Source of the DNA: Cristatella mucedo
Taxonomy: Eukaryota; Bryozoa; Phylactolaemata; Cristatellidae
DNA: 64,000 nt
Reading direction: 5' to 3'
Assembly (NCBI GenBank): GCA_009760855.2
Contig: WPIO01000003.1
Span: 13,383,001 to 13,447,000, forward strand
The translations under genes were made by a program, and so were the position numbers. Within the stretch, counting starts at the first letter, position 1. The number at the start of each line of letters is the position of its first letter. This document shows, piece after piece, positions 21,131 through 31,236 of this stretch. Below the pieces are notes generated by a model. That model was not told where the DNA came from. It saw only the letters and a program-made list of their open reading frames with translations, and ran no database searches.

Positions 21131-21265
21131 GGCGTTCAGCGGTTAAGTTGCTCGCCACGAACTAGGTGTAGCTGAGGTCGTGGGCTCGAGCTCCGAGGCA
21201 CATGTGAAGCGCCTGAAAAGAGACTAAGTTCTCTTAGGGCGCTATACAAATGAATTATATTTATT
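21131..21265 (+). mobile_element. SINE-A copy
   Basis: The head resembles an A box (TTCAGCGGTTAAG). It then has GAGGTCGTGGGCTCGAGC, CACATGTGAAGCGCCTGAAA, and the LINE-like end AAGTTCTCTTAGGGCGCTAT followed by ACAAATGAATTATA. The left end is diverged. Confidence 0.8.
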
Positions 21266-21884
21266 TTTATTTATTTTCATACGTAGCGACTCTCCCACGT
21301 GCAGCGAAATCAGCGAGCTATTTCGTCGATTCGGAAGGCACTTCGACAGGCATGTTTGCAGGGCACTTCCGCAAAGTGGTGGCAAACGTCCGAGGTAGCA
21401 TTTATCCGTCAATCGTTCGTGCGCGGAGCCGACAAGGAACCCACTACAGTGCAGCGTCGGACTGCGCACGACGATACGAAAAATACCCGCTTCCGCTTTG
21501 CATTTCACCATTCTAATAGTTGGTTGCTTTAAATAAAGTTATACATACTTCAAGCTACATGATTTGTACTGGCAAGCGCCAGCTGCTTCACCCCTAGCAC
21601 GAGCCAAGTCACGTGGAAGCTGCAGAGAGTAGAAAGGGACTGAGCTTCCGGGTGATTATTGAAAACGTCCGGATCGAAATGTCCGCAAGGAAACATCTTG
21701 CTACCCACGTGTTAAAGTTCAGCAGTAGGCATCCGGCCGCGGCAAGGAATCTGTAGGGCCCAGTGTGTGCGCCAGGAAGTACTAAGTGCATTGCGGCCGC
21801 GAATGGAATGTGACGTCGGTGGCGGAGCCGAGGAATCGGCCAGCGAGCTTCCGATAGGTGTGAGTGGGTCGCAGTCCAGGGTGA

Positions 21885-22035
21885 GGGCACTCGCACTTCA
21901 CCACCCAGGTCGTGGGCTCTCGAGTCATGCAGCGGGCGATCTTTTTACTGCCCACTGCAAGCGGCGAGGATAGCCCTGAAGGTTCGTATGAAGCAACGTT
22001 AACGAGGCAGCTAAATCAGCTAACATAAATACTAG
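21885..22035 (+). mobile_element. SINE-B copy, diverged
   Basis: CACCCAGGTCGTGGGCTCTC, then GCGGGCGATCTTTTTACTGC, ACTGCAAGCGGCGAGGATAG and AAATCAGCTAACA follow SINE-B order. The head differs from other copies and resembles a minus-strand fragment near 63230-63275. Confidence 0.65.
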
Positions 22036-22039
22036 CTAA

Positions 22040-23727
22040 GAGCGCTGGCCGAATGCGAGGATAGAGGTGCCCACTCGCACCCGATGCCTTCTACCGCGCC
22101 TGTAGCCACGGCGGGTGCCGTCAACAGGCCTTAAGCGGTGCCGGACGGAGTTTGCCTTGAATGTGGTAGCCGTGCTGGCAGCTTAGTAGCATTTGCTCTG
22201 CCCACCGGTAGCGTAACTGTTACAAACGGCTTCCATGTCCGGAAAGAGCTAGGCCGCTAACGCAGCGTCAGTGACGATTTTATTTCCGAGTGCAGCACTA
22301 ATGCACGCGGGTACGCCGACGGTAGAGGAGCGCACCGGCAGCAAAGAGCGCCCGCCCCTTCAGATAACGCGTCAGTATTCATTTCGCAGCCAAGTCCGTT
22401 TGGCCGCGCCGGAGGGCTACGGGCGTCTAACAACAGTCGTGACGTATACCAACTCTCGTGCGGCTCAGTGGCATAAAGCACTTTTAGAGAAGCCGACTCA
22501 GGGCATCATTCGGTCGGTGCATGTTACTAACAAAGGGCCCTCTTATAAAGTCACTCGGAGTGTCTTCTTGTGTGCTTTTGCACGATGGTCTAAGCAAGGT
22601 ACCTAGCACGCCATGAACCCTTGATTGTGACCTCTATTGGAGCGAGTTGGAAAGCGCCCGTAGAGAGATTCTCTCGGACCTATACAAACAATTTGTTACT
22701 GTCAACACAAACCAAAAATCTCTCTAATAATAGGATTTAAAGCGCTAAATATAATACTCAGTGTGAGGAATAGAAAATATTACTCTTAGCGAAGCCACAT
22801 TCGCCGCTGCCGCCGCTAGTCGGCCTCCGCCCGAATTGGTCGCTTGCTGCACGCCTCGATTCGGTCCAGTTTGGCCAGCCCCAGCCGGCAGCGGTTGGCG
22901 GCGCCATCTTTCAGTTGCGTCAGCTTCGCTGATCTAACCGACGCTCCCCGTCGGCCAGTGTGAATGAGCCGCTCGTCGCCACGCCGCTGCGAGCGCGTTT
23001 TAATGACTTCCCGTTTGGCCGGCGCTCAACCTATTTTTTGCGCCGAACGCGGCGTTCTGGCTCGCGAGTGGTCCCTTCTTCTCGTACGGCAGTAGTGATT
23101 CGGCGGAGGCTATCAAATCCAGCTTCGCCGTACAAGCCAAGTCCTGCCGGTAGTGCTTTGCTTGAAATGCGAAAGTAATCTCGCTTTCGCGATCCGTTCG
23201 TGTTTATGTCATGCAACTTGGAATCTTCGGGTTCGCTGTCGTTATTCATCGGACTAGCTGAAATGCTGTCACCCATGCTGCGGACAAAGTCCTTTGCATA
23301 GGAGTGCTGATAACGCTGAGAGCTGCTCTTTGGGGAGGGAGTCGATCAGACCTTGGCGCTGCCGCCCGAGCGAACGGCATTTCCGGCGGAACCGACGACC
23401 CTGCTGCACCGCCGGTGCACTTCGCTTGCGCAGCTCGAGTCGTACGCTGCCTCCTTGTGCCTCCTGAGAGAACAAGGATGAGGAGGAAGCTGTGGAGGAA
23501 GCTGCGAATGCTGTAATTAAGCACGATTTCGGTCATTCCGATTCAAAAGCAGCGCGGCACCGATGGAAACTCTTACGCAGCAAAGTCGTCCGCTACGAAG
23601 GGCCCCACGACGGGCTGACGGTGTCAAGCGAATTTGACTCGATTCGAGTCCGCCCCTCCCACTGATCGCGTGACATTCTAGGCGGCGAGGACGGAACCCT
23701 CCTATCGCCGTAGCTCTACGTATTGCT
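22040..23727. other. GC-rich stretch, no gene recognised
   Basis: Mixed composition with chance open frames. A degraded SINE-A or LINE tail (GGAAAGCGCCCGTAGAGAG, then CTATACAAAC) is visible at about 22640-22690. Nothing else recognisable. Confidence 0.45.
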
Positions 23728-24652
23728 GACGTTCGCGCTTGGACGGCAGCAAAAGTTCTGAAATTAACTTACGAGAAAACTAATTTTCTAGTTATTACTG
23801 TAAACCTTATTTATGCAGAAATTGGAAAGCCCCACCCTTCAAGTAATATCGGCCAGCGTATCTCTGTAGCGCCTGCATGCTATCTGGGTGTCCTGTTCTG
23901 AATTGACCTTTCCCCAGATGACCACATCAGCCCCGCTATCAATTCTGCCTGGTTTCAGCTACGCATCGTTGCAAAAATTCAGGCTAGGTTAGATAAGGAT
24001 GCCACATTTTAGCATGGGGCAAAGCTGGCAGGAGCAAATGTAACATTTTGACCGCACTCCAGGTGCAACTCACTACTCGCAGGTCTTCCTGCCTGCACAG
24101 TAAGACGTTTGAAATTGCGTGTGAACAACTCTTTAGCTAGGCTTGTTTGTCGTGAGTATCGCAGTTGCCACACCATACCACTTCTAGCCGGCCTGCACTG
24201 GCTTCCAGTCAAGTTGCGAATTGACTTCAAGGTTCTGTCACTCACTTTTTTGTCCTTTATTTTCCTGCTACCGCCTACCTATTGGAGATACTTCTTTATC
24301 TGGCTTCGCGTCATGAACCTCTTCTTCTGACTCAAGTCACTTAGCTGTGCCTCTAAGTAACCTCAAATTGTTCGGAGACCGTGCGTGCAGTTCGAATGCT
24401 CCCAAAGCCTGGAACTCACTAGCGACTGTTGTCATGACACCCCCGAGTGGACAACATTTAATATGAAGCCAGAAACCCACCATTTGCTTCGTCTGATAAA
24501 TTCTCCTTTGAGTGCGCGCATACATGCGACACTTGTGCATGTTGTCACGTATTGACGTACTAACTTTCCAGCATATGCAAAAGAGCCAAAAAAAACGATT
24601 TAGTTGTCTTGCGGCGCTATACAAATTCCTGATTATTATTGTTATTATTATT
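23728..24652 (+). mobile_element. CR1/L2-type LINE, 5'-truncated and decayed
   Basis: It starts near the [14 protein letters not shown] equivalent (TTGGACGGCAGCAAAAG), then has the CYLGVLF and DDHISP equivalents, RLVCREYRSCHTIPLLAGLH and WLPVKLRIDFKVLSLTF, with a degraded tail ending GGCGCTATACAAATTCCTGA and (TTA)n at 24640-24652. Many stops. Confidence 0.8.
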
Positions 24653-24659
24653 AGACTTC

Positions 24660-25482
24660 CAGGGAGACTAAGGCCCAGCGACTAGCCAGTGCTCGTGCCT
24701 CAGCAACACAGGCAGCTCGCTATAACAACTAAGCTTAGGATTAAGCCCAGCGTTTCGCGAGACTTCTCACGAGGGAGCCCCTCAACAGGAGATATTTGGG
24801 CGGCTCCTAGCCGATATTCGTATTCTACATTCGTAGCACTCGAATCTAGGTTTGTCGTCAGCTACAGAGTGCAGCTTGCAGTAACACTTGACGAGCTCTT
24901 CGCGCGCACGGGTGCCACGCTAGCGGAGGCGGAGTCGAGATACGAGCGCAAAAGACGAGTGCTCCGCTGCCCGACTCGACTTTCGATCCGCCGCATCCGC
25001 CGCATCCGGTCTGGTGACCAATCAGAGGACGCCGCGAGCGAGGAGCGCGCGCCTGCCTGCGGCGCCGCAGCAGAGTCTGCCTGCTCTCCCAGTCCAGCCT
25101 CCTCTCCAGGCGAGTCCAGGCGACGGCGCGCCCCCGACCGCTCGGCGAGCCGCACCGAGCGGTCCTCGGCGCTCGGCGCGGCTCGCGTCGTTTCAACGGC
25201 GGAACCCGTACGTTGGACGACCGTGCACTCTCGCCCATTCGCAGGCCACGGATTGGAATTCATTATCGCACAGACTAACTAGTCCGCATAGACTTTGTCG
25301 CACAGACTAACTAGTCCGCATAGACTTTGTCGCACAGACTAACTAGTCCGCTGCTCAGATTCCGCCAAGCAAGCGGCTGCACTAGCGGCGCGAGGCCTTC
25401 TTGGGCCGTCGGGGCTCTACACCAATTGGTGAGCCTACCCCTTCCAACCTCCTCCCCCCACCGCGCGCGAGCCGACCGGCCT
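24660..25482. other. GC-rich stretch with no gene recognised
   Basis: Only a 32-bp tandem repeat (listed separately) and chance open frames. Confidence 0.45.
25267..25351. repeat. 32-bp tandem repeat, 2.7 copies
   Basis: A unit beginning CGCACAGACTAACTAGTCCG recurs exactly at 25267, 25299 and 25331, the last copy being partial. The copies are identical, which suggests recent expansion. It carries a CTAACTAG/ACTAGT palindromic core. Confidence 0.9.
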
Positions 25483-26150
25483 GTGCAATCGCGTGCTAAG
25501 TATGCTGGTACAAAGCTCCGCAGCCAGGCTTGCCTGTCGTGAGCGTAGCAGTTGCCACATCACGCCACTCTCGCCGACCTGCACTGGCTCTCAGTTAAGC
25601 AATGCGCTGACTTCAAGGTTTTGTCACTCACTTTTAGGTCCATTCATTATTTGGCTCCCAGCCTACCTATCAGATCTACTTCCTCACCAGGCTAAGCATA
25701 GTACCACTTCTTTTCGGAATCTGTTTACCTATATCTTGTACAAACCTCAAATCCTTTGGAGACCGGACCTTTAGTTCGCAGGCTGCCTAGGCCTGGAACT
25801 CACCGGAACCGACTGGCGTCACAACATCGCCTGACTTGACGACATATAAAGAAACCAAAACGCATCTATTTTATCTATTTCATCTATTTTATTTTATTTC
25901 ATCTATTTTATCACAGCATTTAGTGGGTCAGCGTGATTCTTCCTTTGCGTGCGTGCTGACACTGCATGCTGCCACTAGCCATATTTGCATGTTGAAGCTG
26001 TGCATGTCACCTCTGACGATGCTATGCTTGTGGTCGTTGAGCATGCTACCACTAACCTTTCGACCATGCTTCTTTTTCAGCATATGTAAAGTGCCTAGAA
26101 AGAGATTAAGTCCTCCAATGGCGCTATACACATTACTTATTCTTATTATT
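25483..26150 (+). mobile_element. CR1/L2-type LINE, C-terminal end and 3' tail
   Basis: VQSSAARLACRERSSCHITP, then the LGPFIIWLPAYLSDLLPHQA region, KPQILWRP (frameshifted NLKSFGDR), and the 3' tail with TTGCATGTTGAAGCTGTGCA and AAAGTGCCTAGAAAGAGATT. Frameshifts mark it as dead. Confidence 0.8.
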
Positions 26151-27709
26151 ACCTGGAGGGGTGCCAGGTGGCTTGTCGCCAAGGCATCCCCTCACTGCGC
26201 CCACCCGATGGCGAGCCAATAAAAAAGATTATCGCCGCTTGGAAGTTTTTTCAAGCACGTCGATGGCAGGGAATTACGCAACAGCATGTAGCAAAAATAA
26301 ATCAAGTAAATCTATCGAAATTCGCGCTCTCCAAAGAGGCTCGTCTCAGAGCGAACACGGCTCTTTTGAAGAATGCCATCGCTCGCAGGGATTTCCGTAA
26401 TGCTGGGCAGAGCGTATGTGTCCGCAGGTCGCCTTTTAGCAGGACTCAATGGAAGCGCCCGACAGCGGGAGCGGAGACGCTGTGGATAGTGAGAGCCGTC
26501 GACCCAAAGGAAGAGCTGGCTGCATTTATATTATATATATATACCAGCTCCGCGCTCGCTTGGCGAGCGTCCAAAAGACAGCAGTTTCGTGCTGCGCGGA
26601 GAGGCAGTGAAATGGATTAAGTAGGGGCGAGTATTCTACATTGCACGGCTGCTGCACATCGCTTGGGCGCTCGTACTGACTTACACGATTGTCCTCCGAT
26701 CCGATAACCGCTCGCCGTCTGGGAACCGAGTGAATCCAGTCGAATATTTCCGAATATCTCGCCTGCACGTGCTAGCAATCGGCACTTTCGGACTGTCAAT
26801 GTCACTGTTTCAAAGCAAAATTTGCGCAAAAAAATTCCCGTTGCTTGATCAACAAGCGACACGGACGTTGCCCTTATCTGATCAACAGAGTCAAAGCTTA
26901 GAGTCGCTTTCTTAAGACGCTTGTCTTGGACCATCGACTATGATTGATAGCATCGTTTTAATTTTCACCAAGGCAAATCGTGGAAGTGGAGCGCTTGAGA
27001 GATGTCGCATCCCTCCGAGAGAGAGAGTGAGATTTTCGCTCGCTGTCACGTGACTATTGATCGTGGTTACATCTGGTGGCTGAAAACGTCAAGCCTACGA
27101 AAATGGCCGAGGCGCCCGCTCCGCCAGTCGGCTTTGACATTGCCCGGAGCCTCGGCCGGCGGCGCTCACTTCGTGGGGATTAGCGACTGGAGAGCTGACG
27201 TCACGTCCGTGCTCACCTGCGCATGCGCCGTACTGCCGCTCGCCGCCCGCAGCCGCCAGTGCGGCCTCAGCGAGCCGTCCGAGCTGGCGGCTGCGCCGTG
27301 GGTACTGCCGGAAAACTGCGCGGCGAGTCAAATGCGAACTCATGGGGAATGAATGAACCCGAACTTTCGCACGAGTTATTGCCAACGTGTTGTCAGTTCA
27401 CTTTTTCGTCTTCGCTCTTTCACTCCCGTTTTACATCTGCATTGGCGCAAACGAGCCGGCCACTGACGGATGAGCACTACTCATACACAATATGGATAAG
27501 AATCAGCACATGAAATGCGAGAATTCTTTACGGAGCCACCAATTTAAGAGAAAGCTGCGGATTTGGACACGAAACACTCCAGGGGCTTGCTGGAAAAAAC
27601 GTGCATGCTCGGATGTGTACTGAGCCTGCGATGACGTTGCAATGCGTTGCTTTCCGCGGGAGCCGTTTGCATGCGCTCCACTTAGATATATGTTCATAAA
27701 TTGCAATCT
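26151..27709. other. No gene recognised
   Basis: A 150-codon open frame at 26168-26620 has no recognisable domain and overlaps another frame. I cannot support it as a gene. The rest shows nothing repeated elsewhere. Confidence 0.4.
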
Positions 27710-27851
27710 GCCGAGCTGGTTTGGTCCAGCGGTTAAGGTGCTCACCCCGACCAAGGTCTGACTGAGGTCATGGGGGCTCGAGCCGCAAGACATATGCGAA
27801 GCGCCTGTATAAAGATTAAGTTCTCTTGGGGCGCTATACAAATGAATTATA
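27710..27851 (+). mobile_element. SINE-A copy, near full length
   Basis: A tRNA-like head (GCCGAGCTGGTTTGGTCCAG, then CGGTTAAGGTGCTC) has an A-box-like TGGTCCAGCGG. This is followed by TGACTGAGGTCATGG with a degraded B box, and the LINE-like end AGATTAAGTTCTCTTGGGGC, GCTATACAAATGAATTATA. About 142 bp. Confidence 0.9.
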
Positions 27852-28054
27852 ATCTATGCATGAAGGAATTGTATCCACATTAGGAATGCAAATATTGTTT
27901 GCAAAGTCTCAGGTATTGGGAGCTCATCCCGGTGCGTTGGACTTGTGGCTTGCCGAGCGACGGCACGATCGCCTTCGCCCGCGGAGAATATTTCCAACTG
28001 CTTATAAATAAGTTGCGTATGATTGCATTGCTTACGGAGAGCTTACGGTTAATC

Positions 28055-28765
28055 GGCGATTCAATGCCCCACGATTATGAGCTTGACAGCTGAACCTCTG
28101 ATTATGGACTTTGAGTTTGTCCGCTGACTTTGAACAGAGAGCCGCTTGCGAAATAGCCATGATAAGCCGAGGCTTATGAGCAGCGTGATTTATGATTACG
28201 TATAAACGAGACCTTATGTATCTCCGTCTATAACTCCACAAGGCCAAACAGACTATATTGGTGCGACGCAGCTGAGTTTTGAATAGCACACTCACAGCCT
28301 AAGCGGCTTTCGGTACGCATTCGGTAGCCAAAAGACTTCATCTCACGCAACAAACAGAAATTGGGAAGCATAGCAGAGTCGGGAGAGCAGTCGAGGTAGT
28401 GAGTGGCGTGGAAGTAGCAGCTCAGGGCGGCTAGAAAGGATGAGCCATAGTCGGCAGCAGGAGAGTAGTTGTTGTTGCGTACCTGGCCTCTATATAAGGC
28501 ATGGGCCTGCCCGCAGTCGCTCTTTTAGAGTAACAGTCTGCTGGTCGGTGAATCAGAGCGCTTAGCGTAAGCTGCTGTAAGCTTGTAAACGAATCTATTG
28601 AAAGTAATCTGCCATGTCAGCAGTAGTATACAGGGAATTTAATGTGCATTTCTAATACGATTTTTCTATTAGTGCTGCCTGTAGAATATAATACGTCGTG
28701 TCGTTACCGTTTGCGTATTGCTCGCGTTTTGCCGCTATACAGTACTGGCTACTTGCGCGCCATGC
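28055..28765. mobile_element. LTR-like dispersed repeat (copy 1)
   Basis: Collinear similarity to 32300-32765. Shared blocks are ATGCCCC.CGATTATGA, GCTTGACAGCTGA, a TATA box with TATAAGGC, CCGCAGTCG, GTCTGC.GGTCGGTGA and GTATTG near the end. A TATA box followed by a GC-rich transcript start and no coding capacity fits an LTR. This copy has about 230 extra bp before the TATA, part of which also matches 46570-46725 (GTCGGCAGCAGGAGAGTAG). Terminal dinucleotides and target duplications were not resolved. Confidence 0.5.
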
Positions 28766-28769
28766 GATG

Positions 28770-31143
28770 ATATAGCGGCATTCAAGAAACTGTTCAACCT
28801 GTGACTAACCAAGTGACATGCTTCCTTTTCTGTATATGTAAATTGCTTAAAATAATGTGTTTTATTGGGATGTCACATGAATGTGAATGTTTTTGCTTAA
28901 AAGTCTCGATTAAAATATCACAACAGTTGCAATGCGGGACCCGCCGTTCTCAGTGGGCGCAGCCGGCGCCATATCTGGTCACACTGCGAAGATGAGGCGT
29001 TGCCGTGACCATTAACCCAACCCGCTGCCGCCGTGCAAAACATACTCTGAGGGTGACGCGACGTCCTAGGAAAAAATAGCGTGCGCACGCGCTCTATCGT
29101 GGCATGCACGAGCGTTTCTGCCTTACAAGGCTCGTTGCGCTGGCTTAGTTACCGCACTCTCCCCCGGTTGCCTCCTGAATCCCGTAGGGGCGTGGCAAGA
29201 AGAGCGGACTTCCGGCATCGCTGCGCTGAGAGGAGAGTGGTGGAGGAAGCCGCATAAGATATCATCTTCAAACCACACGAAACTAAGGAAAGAGTCAACA
29301 CCGACAGCTATAATGTTGCATGTCGCAACCGAATCGGTCGCTTCGCGCTAGGTATCTTGGAGTTTCTTGGATTTTTGGCAAGCACTTTAATGCAGTCGGG
29401 GTGGGACTTCTGACGCGTCGTGAGTGTACGAGATTCTACTGCCATCGCCTTCGACGCAGCCGCCGCCACCGCGTGCGGAAGTCGAGATTGTCAGTCCGGA
29501 TCGTCAGCAGGAGCTGGCGCGGAGGCGGCGGCTAAGTGCAGAGGAGTCTATGGCCGTCGCGTCGCGAGTTTTTCTCGTTCGCGGTCGCCTGTCGACGCTT
29601 AACTATCGCGTCGGTGCAGCCTGCGCGCGCTACATTTTGCCACCAACGCCGTGCAAGTTGTGCGACTGCTGTTCTGCAAAAAATCCTGAAACATCTTGGA
29701 CTAGCCGAAGCAGCGCTGCACCCGCGTGCGCGCGAACGCCGCCTCGCAGGACTCATATGCGTGCTCGATTAGGCCCCGCCGCCGATAAGATTTCTGGGAA
29801 CCTCTAAACTCGTCCGTGAACTGCCCGAGGTCGCACGAGCCGTTATCTCTTGCCGTCCGCCTTCGAGCCGCGTGGCCGCGAGTGTAGTGGCAGCGTGCGT
29901 CTAAAGTGGGCTCGACTCCCTACGACGCGCCGGCGCGCGATGGGACGAACCTCCGGCGGAGGCCGAGCGACCGAGGAGTGCAAGCCTCGGCGCCGGGCGG
30001 ACGGCGGCCCCGAGCTCTTTTTTTTTGGGGGGGGGAGGGGAGGGAAAGCCGGCAGTCGCTCTAGCCGCACGCACTCGCCCCACTCCGCAGTAGACCTCCG
30101 CTCGGCGGACGCCGGTGGGGCGGATGAGCGGGAGCATCCGGCGTCGAGCCGCCGCCGCCGCAGCTCCGTTCGTGGCGACCGTGCGCACGTGGTCGAGGGA
30201 GGGAAGGCCCTCTTAAGGGGGTTGTGGCCGCTCGGCGAAAGCCGTCCGAGAATGGCGCTAGGTCGGCGGCGGACGCGGGTTGCGGCGAGCGGCGCCGTCT
30301 GGCGAGCGACGTCGCTCGTCAGACGGCGAAGCTCGCCGCTCGAACGATCGAGCTACCTAACGCGCGAGAGCGATTACGCGAGACCTTCACCTCCGCGGCC
30401 ACGGACCTTTGTACCGGCGCTCACGCTCCGCGCGCCCCTCGGCTGCGCGTCGGGGGCATGTCGCGGGCACGTTCGGCGGCGCGGCGGGATTGGTCGCGGC
30501 CGCGTATCACGCGAGCCACCACCTCCGCTCGTCATGATCGCCGGATGGGCGGACGGCGACCGATCTCGCCTGCGACGATGCGCCAGATCGGCGCTTTTCG
30601 GCCGCCCGTGAGAAGACGGAATGTGGTTAAAATTTTAATTTCGTCCAGCTAGAGCTATTCCTTCGCGCTCTTGATGAATCGCGCGCTGACGGCGAGGGCG
30701 CTGGATCGCCGGCGGCGGGCCGGGGCCGCCGCCAGCGAGCCCCACCGCCGGCGGCCGGGGCGCCGCCCTCCGGGCGTCCGGATCGGCGGCGTTCGCTCAT
30801 TGGCTCGCGCTCGCGCATCCGCCCACGAACGGTGCCGATAAATGCGGCCGACCGCCGGACCTGTTGCACTGCCCGCAGCTGTCCCGGTACGCAGTGCCGA
30901 AGCGGAGCGTTCGCTCGGAGGAGAAGATCCTGCCTGCTGCTTGGAGAGTGAGTCGTCCGCTGCGAGCCTGCCGCTCAGCTGCACTCGCGCGTCCAAAGTC
31001 CTATCCGGTGCGAGCGAAGCGCGCGAGAAAGGTCAGCGAGTCGTCGCGGTGCCGTGTGTGCGCGAGAGCGCGCCCATCGATCGCCGCGTCTCGACGCTCC
31101 GAATAGAGAGCTGTCCTGAAATGCGCGCCGCTGCCTTTAGCAG
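28770..31143. other. GC- and CpG-rich upstream region of the SLC34 gene
   Basis: No exon is recognised in 28770-30830. A TATA-like GATAAAT at 30838-30844 lies about 300 nt before the SLC34 start codon. A possible 5' UTR exon could run from there to a donor at about 31032 (AAAG then GTCAGC), spliced to the acceptor CTTTAGCAG directly before the ATG at 31144. This promoter model is inference only. A large palindrome is listed separately. Confidence 0.35.
30283..30338. repeat. Long centre-symmetric palindrome (28-bp arms, no loop)
   Basis: Positions 30283-30310 are the reverse complement of 30311-30338 with three mismatches, with the centre at GCGAC/GTCGC. It could extrude a cruciform. It lies about 800 bp upstream of the SLC34 start codon. 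Confidence 0.85.
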
Positions 31144-31236
31144 ATGGGTCTGCACGACAACAAAGCCTACGAAGTGTCGCCGGGCGACGAAGGCTCGAAA
31201 TGGGAGCCACCTGCGGCGAACAGCACGGCCGCGTCG
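31144..31236 (+). CDS. SLC34 exon 1: cytoplasmic N-terminus
   Basis: [20 protein letters not shown], then [11 protein letters not shown], ending in phase 0 at donor GTACGT. The ATG is preceded by CTTTAGCAG, itself an acceptor-like sequence, and an in-frame stop at 31138-31140. The 5' UTR may therefore be on a separate exon. Confidence 0.75.

Noticed and set aside
26168-26620. 150-codon open frame on +
   Set aside because: No domain, no splice partner, and it ends in AT-rich sequence. Not supported.
29850-30611. 253-codon open frame on +, overlapping others on both strands
   Set aside because: It lies in very GC-rich DNA where stops are rare, has no recognisable domain, is Arg/Gly/Ala/Pro-rich, and competes with other frames of similar length.
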